Position numbers and translations under genes: made by a program | Notes under the pieces: model-generated | Told to the model about the DNA's origin: nothing | Databases searched by the model: none | What the model saw: only the letters and a program-made list of their open reading frames with translations | Shown here: positions 42,517 through 55,600 of the stretch, in pieces | Numbering within the stretch: the first letter of the stretch is position 1 | How the letters are laid out: each line of letters starts with the position of its first letter | Assembly (NCBI RefSeq): GCF_022788695.1 | Contig: NZ_CP085155.1 | Location: forward strand, 1-64,000 | Origin: Pseudosulfitobacter sp. DSM 107133 | GTDB lineage: Bacteria; Pseudomonadota; Alphaproteobacteria; Rhodobacterales; Rhodobacteraceae | DNA length: 64,000 bases | Direction: 5' to 3'

Positions 42517-42556
42517 GCTGGCAGGAAATGGCCAGGCTGCTGGCCGGAAATGGCCA
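42517..42556. promoter_or_regulatory. Two 18-bp direct repeats upstream of the TAXI operon
   Basis: GCTGGCAGGAAATGGCCA (42517-42534) and GCTGGCCGGAAATGGCCA (42539-42556) start 22 bp apart, two helical turns. Each contains a TGGCN-N6-GGCCA inverted repeat. They lie about 108 bp upstream of the binding-protein ATG, the right place for a response-regulator site. Confidence 0.6.
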
Positions 42557-42676
42557 AAGCGCCGGCCCGCTTTTGTCTTTGCATCAAAATGGGACGACAG
42601 CGCGGTTGGATTCACGTCCGCCACCCCGTCCGTCACGGCCGGTGCTCCTGAAACAGAGTCGCGCGATGCCCTGTTG

Positions 42677-43516
42677 TCAGTTGTTCGTGCTGAAATATAG
42701 CGTGCAGCGCAGCCCTGCTGGCAGAACCAGATCGGGGTTTGGCAACGCCATCCGAATGCCAACGGTCGCCGTCGCGGCATCAAAAACCTGATCTATGACC
42801 GTGATTGTCGCGGGGTGCAGTTGGTCAAGGGGCGCTTCGGGTCGGATCTGGACCGGCTGACCGATCTGGATCTGGCCGAAATAGGAAATCGGAACAAATG
42901 CTTCGACAACAAGACTGTCCATTTCGGCAATTGTGGCAATATGGGCTTCGCCTTCGCGGTATTCACCGGGGCTAAGCAATCTTTGGGTAACAACTCCATC
43001 CACGGGGCTTGTCACGATCTTTTGCTGCAACTCGGCCTCGGCACGGCGCACGTCGAGAACGGCAAGTTGCTGGTTCATCAGGGCGCGGCTCAGTTCCGAG
43101 CGCGCGAGCGCGAGGTCAAGTTTGGCTTCATCGGCGGCGGTGGATGACACTGCATTTCGCTTTGCCAGTTGTGCGGTGCGATCGGCCTGTTGTGTCAAGA
43201 AGGTGATGCGGGTTTCCAGCGCTTCGATTTCCGCCCGGTCTTTGGCGCGCAAACGTGCGCGCGTCAGGGCGACCTCTTCCAGGGCGGTATCGAGACGGGC
43301 AATTTCGTCGCCTTTTTTAACGCGGCTGCCACGGTCTACTGCGACAGAGGCGACAACACCCGACACCGGCGTCGAAAGTTTCACGATGTCACGGGGTTCG
43401 ATCAGACAAGAGACCGGCGCAAGGTCCGCGCACAGCGCCAAAGCAGGGAAAAAGCCGACGCATCCACCTGCAACCCAGGATAGAATCTTGCGGTGTCTTC
43501 GTAGCAAGGATGTCAT
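42677..43516 (-). CDS. HlyD/AcrA-type periplasmic adaptor protein
   Basis: A 279-residue membrane-fusion-type adaptor. The N-terminus has a membrane segment or signal (ILSWVAGGCVGFFPALALCA). The biotinyl-lipoyl halves are VSGVVASVAVDRGSRVKKGD and VTSPVDGVVTQRLLSPGEYR, split by a coiled-coil hairpin (about residues 85-160). A beta-barrel domain follows (FVPISYFGQIQIGQPVQIR). No ABC, RND or outer-membrane partner is adjacent. It is divergent from the giant exoprotein, with a 115-bp gap. ATG 43516 has GGAAG 4 nt upstream. Confidence 0.85.
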   Translation of the reverse strand: MTSLLRRHRKILSWVAGGCVGFFPALALCADLAPVSCLIEPRDIVKLSTPVSGVVASVAVDRGSRVKKGDEIARLDTALEEVALTRARLRAKDRAEIEALETRITFLTQQADRTAQLAKRNAVSSTAADEAKLDLALARSELSRALMNQQLAVLDVRRAEAELQQKIVTSPVDGVVTQRLLSPGEYREGEAHIATIAEMDSLVVEAFVPISYFGQIQIGQPVQIRPEAPLDQLHPATITVIDQVFDAATATVGIRMALPNPDLVLPAGLRCTLYFSTNN

Positions 43517-43631
43517 TTTTCTTCCCAAAACGCTTGGACTCGCACTAACATCAACTCAGTATCAGTACAATTTTTTCACGACCGACTTTGAATTACATTG
43601 AATATCAAGCTGCTTGTACAATGGAGTAATT
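43517..43631. promoter_or_regulatory. Divergent gap before the giant gene
   Basis: 115 bp, AT-rich. On the plus strand TACAAT (43617-43622) could be a -10 box with TTACAT 18 nt upstream as a weak -35. GGAG at 43623-43626 lies 5 nt before the TTG chosen as start of the giant gene. The promoter and the ribosome site cannot both be right. Confidence 0.4.
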
Positions 43632-46600
43632 TTGACGCATTGGGGGCCTAATAACGGCGTAAACCGTTTGACCGATATTGATGGTCGGTCCGGTGGGCAG
43701 GCGCTCGCGACGGGCAGGCGCGCCTCTTCGTTGAAGAACCAGACGACTCTTTCAAGGGGGCTTCACCTTGAAACATTCGAGCCGCGCGTGCTGTTGTCTG
43801 CCGACCTTATTCCCGTGGCCGGCAGCATTGAAGTCCCCGGAGAAACAGACCTTTACACCTTTGAGCTTGCCGAAGAGCGGTCTTTGATCTTTGACACGCT
43901 GACCAACAATTCACAGTTTCGCTGGTCGCTTGAAGGTGTCGGCGGGCAATTGGTGGCACCCACCCGTTTCACGCAGGCTGATGCGGCGGACGGGGGCGAT
44001 ATCCTGTCGCTGGATGCCGGCACCTATACGCTTTCTGTTGATGGTGAAGGCGATGCCACAGGGGCCTATCAGTTCCGGCTGTTGAACGCGGCAAATGCCG
44101 AATCAATAGCGCCTGGCACACGAATCAACGGCACCCTGGGCGAGTCGGGTCGCGAGACGGATTTATTCCAATTCGAGGCGACCGAGGGCACCGAGCTGTT
44201 TTTTGACGCCCAACAAGACGACGGCGGCGGCAACGCGTACTGGACTTTGATCGACCCCGACGGCACCCGGATTTTCGGACCGACGTTGTTTCGCACCGCG
44301 CAGGATGTGACACGCTTTGTGGTGCCCAAATCGGGCGTTTACAAGCTTTTGCTTGAAGGCAGCGTGACCAACGGGGCGGACAAGGATTATGCCTTTACCA
44401 TCGTGCCTGTTGTCGATGAAACCCGGGCGATTGCTTTGGACGCGATCATCAATGACACGCTGGACCAGCCCGGGCAACGACACACCCTGACCTTTTCGGT
44501 GGCACAAGACACCCAGGTATATTTCGACATGCTGCTTGGCTCGGCCCATGTGGTGTCGTTGCGCGGCCCGTTGGGTGAGGTTTTTGGCCCGCGCGAGATG
44601 CAGTATTCCGACTGGGCTTATGCCAATCCGGTATTTGATCTGGTGGCAGGCGACTATGAGCTGACCATTGGCGACGGGTCTGACACCACGGGTCGCTATG
44701 CCTTCCAGTTGCTGACTGCGGCCTCGGCGACGCCGATTGCATTGGGTGAAAAGGTCGAGGATGTTCTGAGCGATCGCGGCGTTCACACATCGCTGTATCG
44801 CGGGCCATCGGGGGCGGGGCTGTCCGATCCCGGCGGCGCGCAGCGGTTCGGCACCAGCGGGCCTGTTGTCACCGTGCCCGATACACCAGGGCTGAACGGG
44901 CAAACCCTGACCGTCGAAGGCTGGTTTCGCCCGGACCGCAACAACAGCTTTGATGCGCTGGCGATCAAGACATCGAGCACGTCGTGGAACGATGGCTATG
45001 GGCTTTATCTTGACGGGTCGGGCAATGTTGTCTTTTTCCTGAACCAGTATTCCGCAAGCGCCAGCACGGTTCTGGCCGCGGTTGAAACCGGAGTCTGGCA
45101 GCATGTTGCGGCCACTTACGACGGCAGTGCGATCCGTCTTTATGTCGATGGCACCCTGCAGGACGAACAGGCCTTTTCCACGCCTGTCGTTCACAGCGCC
45201 AATGATCTGGCCCTGGGGTCGATGGCGGATGGCAACTATCGCTATGCCGGGCAGATGGACGAGCTTCGCGTCTGGTCCACCGCGCGCAGTGCGGCCCAGA
45301 TCGCTGCGGGGGCCGCGCAAAAGATACAGACCGGCACCGGCCTGACGCTGTCCTTTGGTTTTGATGAAGATGATGCGGGGGCAATTGCCGACCGCACAGG
45401 ACAGGGCAATGACGGGGTATTTGCCCTTGGTCCCGCGACGGAAACCAAACTGTACCAATTTGATGGTGTCGCGGGTGACCGGCTGATCGGCAACGGGCTG
45501 GGCGGCGGCAACGCCTATATGCGGCTGATCGGGCCGTCGGGGCGGGTTGTTGCAGGGCCCGGCAACTTTGGCGCAACGCTGAACACGGTGTTGCCTGAGG
45601 ATGGCACCTATACCGTGCTGGTCGAAGGCTATTCCTTTGCGTCGGCGCCCGCGGCGTTCGAATTTACGCTGGCACCGGAAACGACCGAGACGCTGAGCCT
45701 GAGCGTGGGTGCCGTGACCAGTGGCGAAATCACCGAGGTGGGTCAGAACCTTGCCTATGACTTCACTCTCGCGGCGGGTGCATCGCTGATCTTTGACAGC
45801 CTGACCAACAGGTCTGATCTGGTGTGGTCCCTGATCGGCCCGCACGGCAGCGAAATCGTCGCGCGCCGCTTTGATCGGTCTGACAGCAACGCGATTGGCA
45901 ATCTGTCCCTGATAGATCTGGCAGCGGGTGCCTATACCCTGATGGTGTCGGGGGTGGCCGGGGCAACCGGGGCGTTCGGGTTCCGCCTGTTCGATGTGGA
46001 GTCGGGCGACAGCATCGCCTTTGACGAGACCGTCACCGACCTGCTTGATCCGGCAGATGAAACCAATGCCTACCGGTTTACGGCGAACGCGGGGGATACA
46101 ATCTCGTTGCTGCCGACATCGGGCAATCCCTATGGCCGTCTTTATGATCCGTTCGGGCGTCTGGTCTTTGAAAACAACTACTTCGCGAACCAGACCGACC
46201 TGCAATTGATAGCGACCGGCACCTATACCCTGCTGTCGGAAGGGTTTCGCGGTGCAACCGGGACGGCGCAAAGCGTGTTTTCCGTTGTGCGCACCGGCAC
46301 CACACCATTGCCAACGCCGCAAGGCACGACGCTTGCGATCGGCACGACGATCACCTCCAACATTGCGCAGGCGAACGAACGGGATTCGTATAAGTTTACT
46401 CTGGCTCAGGCCAAGACTCTGTATTTCGATGCGCTGAGCTATGACAACTCAGGGACAGTCTACTGGACCTTGACCGGCCCGCGCGGCACCGAGGTGACGC
46501 AGCGCAATTTCCTGCAAAGTGACGGGGTTGATCGGGCGGGTTCGCCATTGATGGATCTTGTTGCCGGCACCTATCAGCTGGATGTCTACCGTGAAGGGAC

Positions 46601-49600
46601 GCAGACAGGCGACTATGCGTTTCGCGTGCTGGATGCGGGCACGCGCACTGCGGTGACGCTGGATACCGCTGTTACGGCAACGCTTGACCCGAACCGGCGC
46701 ACCGATCTTTACAGTTTTGATGTCTCCGGCCCGTCCCGTCTGGTGTTCGACGACGTGACGCGCAGCGGGCTTTTTTATGGTCTGGGCTACCGGATTTTCG
46801 ACGCACGCGGTGTTCAGGTGGCCGGCGGCAGCGATATTGCGACAGCCGGGCCGGTCGATCTGTTCGCGGCGGGCACGTATACGTTGATGATCGAGGGCCG
46901 CATTTACGAAACCGGCGCGGCATCCGAATACGGTTTCACCCTGCGCCCGATCGAGGAAACCAGCGCTGCGCTGACCTTTGGCACGCCGGTGAGCGGCACG
47001 CTGGGAACCGTACACGCGCAGCATCGGTTCGATTTCGAGCTGGACAGCGACAAGACGGTTTTCTTTGACTCGCTGCTGGCCGAAAGCAACGCCGTTGTCA
47101 CCATCAGTGGTTCAGACGGATATGTGCGCAGTTTCAACCTGCGCAGTGCGGATTCTGCGGACACCAGCGTGTCGCCTTTGATGCGTCTCAAGGCGGGTAG
47201 CTACACGGCAACAGTGACCGGACGCAACAACACCGCGCCGGATTACGGCTTTCGCCTGGTCGACGCGCGTACGGCCACGGCGATCACCCCTGATGTTCCG
47301 GTCTCGGGCGTGCTGGACGGCGGGCGTGAAAGCGACATCTATGCCATCACGGTTTCGGTCGGCCAGATCCTGACGCTGGCCGATTTCAGCGTGACCGGCA
47401 ACACGCAGCAGATTTATTACCGGCTGTTTGACCCCGCAGGGCGTCAGGTTGCAGGGCCAAGCAACGTCAACACGGTCGCCCCTTATACGTTCGATCTGCC
47501 CGGCACCTATTATCTGAGCATCGAGGGGCGGGTTTTCGAGACAGGCACGCCTGCCTATGGCTTTACCCTGATTGATCCACAAAGCCCCGACCCCGAAGCC
47601 ATGGAACTGGACGCGGTGGTGGCAACCGAAATCGCGCGGCCCGGCCAGCAGCAGGTGTTCACATTTACCCTGACCGAGGCCAGGCGGCTGTATCTGGATT
47701 CCCTGACCAACGATACAGCGACCTTTGTGCGTATCGAGGGGCCAAAGGGCATCAGCCGCACATACCGGATGTCAGCGGCGGACAGTTTTGATTTCGGCAC
47801 GGGCAATCCGGTGTTTGATGCTGCCGCGGGCGATTACACGGTTACAGTCTATTCGGAAGGAACCCGCACAGGCGCGGCCAGCTTTGTGCTGCGGGATCTG
47901 TCGATCGGCACCGCCGTTGACTTGGGGGCCGAGGTGGCCGGCACCCTGAACCCCAAGGTCGAAACGGATATCTATCATTTTGATGGCACCGTTGGCGACC
48001 AGTTGCTGATGGACGTGCTGCGCGAAGATGGCGACCAATACGGGGTTTACTGGCGGCTGATCGACCCGGACGGACGTCAGGAAATCGGGCGCTCGCGCTT
48101 GTCGGACAGCGAGCTGTTCACGCTGAAGCGGTCCGGGCGCTATACGGTTCTGATCGAAGGACGTATCCACGAGGGCGGCGGCGCCATCGACTATGGATTT
48201 ATCCTGCAGCCGGCTGTGGTCGAGACCCGGTCGATTGACGCGACGGCCACGGGAGCTCAGGCGGGTCTGTTGGCCGCCGCAGGACCGGACGGGCGTGTCG
48301 CACAGGGGTTCACCGGATACGAGCGAGTTGAGATTGACGATGCGGCGGTGAACCGCACGGGGTCTGTCAGTTTCGAGCTGTGGTTCAAGGGCGATCCGCC
48401 ACCCGAAACATGGCAGTCGCTGGTGTACAACGGCACGGGCGCAGGCACGAACGGACGGCAATATTCGCTGTGGCTGAATGCCTCGGGCTATCTGCATCTG
48501 ACCTCGGCGGATGCCAGTGGCCAGATCGCGGTCAACACAAGCGGCGGATCGGTTGCATTCGGGGCGTGGAACCACGCGGTTGGTGTGGTCGATCGTGATG
48601 CCGACGTCTTGCAAATCTATCTGAACGGTGTGCTGGCAGGTGAAACAGCGCTGCGCGACCAGGACAGTGTGGCGGTCAGCGAACCGTTGCTGCTGGGCGG
48701 AAACCGCGAAGGACCCAACGGGTTCGAAGGCGCGATGGCGGGCTTTCGGCTGTTTGGCACGGCGCTGTCTGAGGAAGACGCGGGCCGACTTTTCAACGGA
48801 CAGTCGGTAACCGCTACAGCGCTTGTCGACCTGCCCATGACCGAAGCGCCGAAAGCCACGACGCTGGCCGATGTCAGCGGCGCAGGCCGTGCGGGGGTGG
48901 TAAAGGATTTTACCGCCGGATTGCAGGGTGTGTTCAAGGGGCGCATCGAACGGGCGGGTGAGGTTGACGTTTATACCTTCACGCTCGGCAGCGAAAAGCT
49001 GCTGTATTGGGACACCTTGGGCAATACCAACCGCGTTACGGCAACTTTGACCGGACCGGGTGGCGTGCGGATCATCCGCGAACTGGACGACACCGGCGAC
49101 ACGAACAACACCGGAAATTATGCGTTCAGGGCACCGGCGGGCGACTATCAGCTCAGCTTTGATGCGGATCAGGCGGACAAGCGGGCCTATGCGCTGCGTC
49201 TGATGGATCTGGGCGCTGCGCAGGCGGTGGATGTCGATGGCGCGGCGATCACGGGCGAGATTGGCGCGCGCCGGGCGGCCACGGCCTTTGCCTTTGAGGG
49301 CGCGCAGGATGACCGGATTTTCCTGGATGTTCTGTCGCTGGGCCTGAGTGCGGGCGAAGCGGCATGGCGGATACTGGACCCCTTTGGCCAACAGTTTCTG
49401 GGGCCTGTCACGGCGGGGGATATCGACACTTTCACCCTGCCTTTTGACGGCACCTATACCCTGATCCTTGAGACCGACAGGTATTTGCAGCCACAAGGCA
49501 CGGTGCCGTTTTCCTTTGCGCTGGTGCCGGTCAGCACCAGCCCGGTTGAAATCACCATTGGCGGCGACAATCCGGGTGCCGTGCCAGAGGTTGTTACCGG

Positions 49601-52600
49601 CCAGATCGGCAGCGCGCTGGAGCTAAGCGGAACGCAGCACATCCGTGTTGACGACACAGCCGAGATTGACCTGACCGGCAGTGTCACGCTTGAGGCATGG
49701 ATCAAGCTCGACCGTTTCACCAACACCTGGACCCCGATTTTGTCAAAATCGGATCTGGGTGACGGGCGCGGTTTTGACATGTGGGTGCACTCCAACGGCA
49801 GCCTTTTTGCCTCATCCGACGATGTGACGGGGCGCAATTCGGCGCAGACTGCCGGCGGGTTGGTTCAGGCGGGCACATGGGTGCATGTGGCTGCTGTGTT
49901 CGACCGTGCACTGGGGCAACAGCGGCTTTATGTGAACGGGGAACTGGCGCGCTCCCAAGGGATGCGCACCACGCCGGCCGTGTCCAACGACGCGCCGCTT
50001 CTGGTCGGCTGGACGCGTGGAACGGCATCGACATACGGTGCGGTCGAGGGGATGGTTGACGACGTGCGTGTCTGGTCGGATGCGCGCAGCACGGACGAGA
50101 TTGTCGATAATTTCAACGCGGCGTTGACCGGCAGCGAAAGCAACCTTGCCCTGTATTTGCCGCTGGAGACAGTTGCGGCGGGTGCCACGCCGGATGCGGG
50201 CCCCGCATCGCTGGCGGCGCAGGTTGTCAGTTTGATCCCCAAGGGGGTGACGGGCCGGATTGGCAACGTCGGGCAGGAACGGGTTTACAGCTTTACCCTG
50301 AATGCCGATACGCGGCTCTACTTTGACAGCCTGACCGACCGTTCGGACCTGCGCTATCGGATCGACGGGCCGAACGGCGTGGTTGTGGACAGGCATTTCC
50401 GTCAGTCAGATGCGGACGGGGCCATCGGCAATAATCCGGTGATGGACCTGAAAGCGGGTGATTACACGGTGCGCGTCAGCGGGACGGGCGACAGCACGGG
50501 CCTGTTCAATTTCGTGCTGTCAGACATCGACACCGCGGCAACGCCGATCACCAAGGGCACCCCCTTTGATGGCGCGCTGGAACCTGCGAACCGCACAAGG
50601 ATGTTCCGGTTCGACGGTGCTGCGGGCGAACATGTGTTCATCGACAACCTGATCGAAGACGGCGAGATGGAATGGCGTCTGATCGACCGTTTCGGCAATG
50701 TCACGCTGGGTTATGTCAATCCTGCCGACGTCTATGATCTGCTCTTGCCAACAGACGGGCCCCATATCCTGCTGGTCGAAGGCGATGTAGACCCGCAAGG
50801 GCGATCTGCGTTCCGCATTGCGATCCATTCAAAAACAGAGCCTGTGCCGCAGGTTCTGGTGCCGAACGTCCTTCAAACGGCTGTGCTGACCAATCCGGGC
50901 GATCTGGCCCGTTATACCTTTGATCTGGCTGCCCCGGCGTTGATGGTCATGGATACACTTGCAAACCGCAGCGACATCCTGTGGACATTGCGCGGACCGG
51001 ACGGGGCCGTCATCACGGACCGGCGTTTCGACCAGACCGATGGCACACGGTTCACGGGCAATCCGGCGCTGGACCTTGGCGCAGGCAGCTATACGCTGGA
51101 TATCCGCGCCAATACAGACGCTGTTGGTGATTTCGAGTTTCGCCTGATTGATCTGGCAACCGCCGCCACGCCGCTGTTCTTCAATGACCAGACCGACGGC
51201 ACGCTGCCGTCGCGCGGATTGGGGACCAAGGTGTTCCGGCTGAGCGCGGACGCATTCCAGCGTTTCGACTTTGATCTGATCGACCGCCCGGCATCCAATA
51301 CCAGCTGGCGGGTTCTGACCGAAGCCGGGCAACAGGTGGTGTCGGCGCGCCGCATGAACGACGAAACCGGCGTGGTTCTGGAACAGGGGGGCGACTATTT
51401 CCTGTTGATCGAAGGGACAGTGACGGACGGCGAGACCACCAACGGCTATCGCTTCGAGTTGCTGAGCCCCGATTTCCCTGATGGATCGGGCAATTCGCTG
51501 GAAGAATTCGGCGCGGGGTCGTCGATCGGGCATGTGCTGATCAATCATGCCGGAACCGCCGCCACCGAAATCCCGTTCGGGACCGGCACAGCTCTTAAGC
51601 TGCTGGACCAGCTTTCTGCGAATGCCGCCAACACCATTGCCTTTTCGCAAACTGCGGACGGGCGCTATGAAACGCTGGATGTGTCGTTTGACATGACCCT
51701 GACCGGCCCTGCCGTCGGTGAGCCGGGCCATGCGCTCAGCGTTCTGGTCCTGCCTGCGCGCGACTTTGGCAAAGGTGGCGCGGTGCCGTTGCTGGGGGCC
51801 GAACCGAACAGCCCCAACGTGCTGGCGGCGACGCTTGATCTGGTGCAATCCGGCGGCGACGGTACCACGCCGCATATTTCGCTGCACTACGGCACCGAGG
51901 TGATCGAAGTGCCGCTTGATGGGCTCGGGCTGAGCGTTGCGGATCTGACGGGCGGGCCTGTCACGATGGATCTGTCCCTGAAGCGGGTGAAGGGCGGCAC
52001 CGAAGTGGGTGTTGCGCTGACCGCTGACGGCACCACGACGCAGGTGATCGACGGGCAGTTTCTGGGCAATTTTGTTCTGGCAGATTCGCGGGTTGCCTTG
52101 CAGGCCGTCAATCTGGGCACGCAGACGATGGATGTGGTCGTTGACAATGTCTCGATCCTTGCCACGCCCGAGACCTCCGGGCTGACGCTGGTTCCGGGTG
52201 CGGTTGTGAATGGCGCGCTTGATGTTGCGGGTGCGGTTGATCGCTACGAGATGGTGATTGCGGAAGAAACCACTGTCCTGATGGACGTGATGACCAACAA
52301 CTCCGCAATCCAATGGAGCCTGAGCGGCCCTGTCGCTGCGGGGCAGCGTGCCTTTACGGCTTCGGATTCCTATCACCGCACGGGCAACACGTTAATCACC
52401 TTGACGCCCGGCACCTATGCGCTGAACATTCTGGCGCCCTCGGGTGCCGTGGGCAGCTACAGTTTTGCACTGCGTGATCTGGCCGATGCGGTGCCCCTGA
52501 CGCCGGGGGAAACGGTGACCGCAACGCTTGATCCGGGAAATGCCACAGCGCTTTACAGCCTGGACTGGCCCGGCGGCGATCAACGCCTGTATCTGCAATC

Positions 52601-55600
52601 CGACCAGAGCGGCGGGGCCACCGGATATTACAAGCTGATCGGGCCCGACGGGGCTGTGATCAGGGAACGCAGCCGTTTTATTGATGATTTCGAAACCACC
52701 GGACTGACCCAGCCGGGCACCTATTTCCTTCTGTATGAAGGGGTCTACAACGCAACGACCCCGGTGCCCTACAGCCTGACTGCCTTTACACCGGGGCAAG
52801 ACACGCAGGCCATGACACTTGGCACGACCGTGTCAGGGGGCATCGCAGCAATCGGAGACCGCGCGACCTATACCTTTACCCTGAACGAGCGCACGCAGGC
52901 GGTTCTGGATTCACTGACCAACCGCGATGATCTGGTCCTGACGGTAAACGGACCCGGCGGACAGATGTATTCGAACACGTTGCTGCGTCTGGATTCAGAA
53001 TACCGCAACGACGCCGCCGTTCTGGATCTGGTCGCGGGGGACTATACGGTCACGCTGGACGGGGCGGGCGCGGCCATTGGTGATTTCGCCTTTGTTCTGC
53101 ACGATCTTGGCACTGCGACGGCGCTGACGTTGTCGGAGCGTACCGAGGCAACCTATACACCGGGCAACAGCACCCAAGTGTTCGCCTTTGACGGGGCGCG
53201 CGGCGATCAGTTCTATCTGGATTATCTCGACGGCAGCCTGAACGGGCGCTGGAAGATCGTGAACGGGTTCGGCACGTTGGTGAACAGCTCGGCCAACCTG
53301 CGCAGTGACCAGCCGTTGATCACGCTTACATCGGATGGCCCGCAATACCTGATTGTCGAGGGTCGCATTCTGGACACGGGCGCGCAGACCCATGCGTTCC
53401 GGCTGGTGCCGCTTAGCGCGAGCGCGCTGGATATTGCGCTGGACGAAACCATTGACGGGCAGATCCTGTTGCCGGGTCAGACGGCCGAGCACAGCTTTAC
53501 CCTTGATGCGGGCAAGCGGGTGTACATCGATGTGCAGGCCCCCAACGCAAACAACTGGACATGGCAGCTGACCGGCCCGCGCGGTCAGGTCGACAGCCGC
53601 AATTTCCGCAGCTCGGATGCGGAGGGGGTAGCGACGGCGCCGATCTATGACCTGCCGCCCGGTGATTATACCTTGCGGGTGGTGCCCTCGGCCGGGGTGA
53701 CAGGTGATTTCAGTTTCAAGGTGATCGACGTGGACGCCGCCGATGCGGTCACTTTGGGCACCGCGCTGTCGGGACAACTGGCCCCCGGATCGGAAACCAA
53801 GGTATACCGTCTGGAGGGGACCGCCGGACAGCGGCTGTTTTTCAACTATCCGTCGCTTGATTATGGCGTCGTCTGGCGGCTGGTCGATCCGTTCGGGCGC
53901 GAGGTTTTTGACCAATATGCCAGCGATGTCGACACCATCACGCTGGAAGAAACCGGCACCTATGCGTTGCTGGTCGAGGGCAACATTAACAGCCCTGACC
54001 GTGCGTTCAGCTTTAACGTCTTTTCCAATGCGCTCAGCGCGCCGGTGCGTCTTGCCGCGCTTGAGGTCGTGCCTTCGCCCGATTTGACCGTGTCCCGTTT
54101 CGCACTGGACGGTGCGGATACGCTGGAGTCCGGTGGCGTGGTGCCACTGGTTTTTGACATTACCAACGCGGGCGATCTGGCGACTGCGGGTGATTTCAGC
54201 AGCCGCATCACCCTGCGGCGGGTGGATACAAACGCCATCGTTGCGGATCTGGTGGTGCCCTATGATGCATCGGTCAGGGGCAACATTGCAGCAGGGGCAA
54301 GCGCGACGCAAACCGCGACCTTGCAATTGCCGCCCGGCACCGCCGCCGTGGGCGATATCGTGGCCACGTTGCGGCTGGATGTGAACAACGATCAGGACGA
54401 ACAGAACGCGGTGGGTGATGCCGAGGCGAACAATGCCGCCACCCTGCCGCTTGAGGTCGCTCTGGCCTCGTCTGCCGATCTGGTGGTGCAGGATCTGACC
54501 GTGACACCGGGGCAGGGCTGGACGCCGGGGCAAAGCGTGACGGTGGATTACGCGCTGGCAAACGTCGGTGGGAAGGCAGCGCAGGCGCCCTGGACAGAAC
54601 GGCTGGTGGTGACGGACACGATCACGCGGCGCGTCGTCTACAGCCAGTCGCTGCGCTCGGTCGGTGAGGCGGCGCTGGAAGGTGACACCACGCGGGCGCG
54701 CAGCATTGCGTTCGGCTGGCCCAGCGGTGCGGATGCCACGGGGCTGTATGATTTCACGGTGGTTGTTGATGCGCTGGCCGAAGTCGACGAGGCCAATGAC
54801 GCAGGCGACGCTGAAACCAACAACACCGCATCGCTGCTGATCGCTTCGGCGCCCGATCTGGTGGTGGCCGCGATTGAGGTGCCCCAGTCGGAAATTCAGT
54901 CGGGCGGCGCGCTGACGATCAACTGGACGGTTGAGAATCTGGGCGCAGCGGCGACGCCGGCGGATTGGAACGACCGGATCATTCTGCGCAATCTGACCAC
55001 GGGTCAGATCCTGGAGGATGTGGCCGTGGCCTCGGCCGGATTGCGCATTGCCGCAGGCGCAAGCGCACAGCGCACGGTGACGCTGGATATTCCGCACGGG
55101 GCCGCCGGCACGGGACCGCTGCGCATCGAGATCACAACCGACCGAGACACCGACGGGCGCGACCAGCTTAAGGAAGCGCGCACCGGGTTGTCCAGTTTTC
55201 AGGCCGAACAGAACAACAGGACCGACCTGACGATCACCTCCGAAGCGCGGGTCTATGCTGATCTGGTGACCACGATCACCGGCTTGCCGACGTCGCCGCG
55301 CGGCGGTGAAACCGCGACGATCCGCTGGCGTGTGACCAATACCGGCACGGTGCCGACCGATGCATCTGCGTGGACAGATCGCGTGTATCTGTCCAGCGAC
55401 GGCATTCTTGATGCGGATGATATTGTGCTGGCCAGCCTGCCGCGCGATGCGCTGCTTGCTGCAAATGGCAGTTATGACGCGCAGGCGGATGTGATCCTGC
55501 CTGCGGGCATCGAGGGCACGGTATATCTGTTTGTCGAGGCGGACGCAGAGCGCGACGTGACCGAACCGGATACACGCGGCGACAACGTGGCAAGCGATAC

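Noticed and set aside
42520-42560. A possible sigma-54 promoter (TGGC-GC pattern) before the TAXI operon
   Set aside because: The GG to GC distance is one base short, and the sequence is better explained as two direct repeats. The regulator also lacks GAFTGA.
44163-46322. A minus-strand open frame of 719 codons opposite the giant gene
   Set aside because: Same reason: shadow frame of the PPC-like and LamG-like coding sequence.
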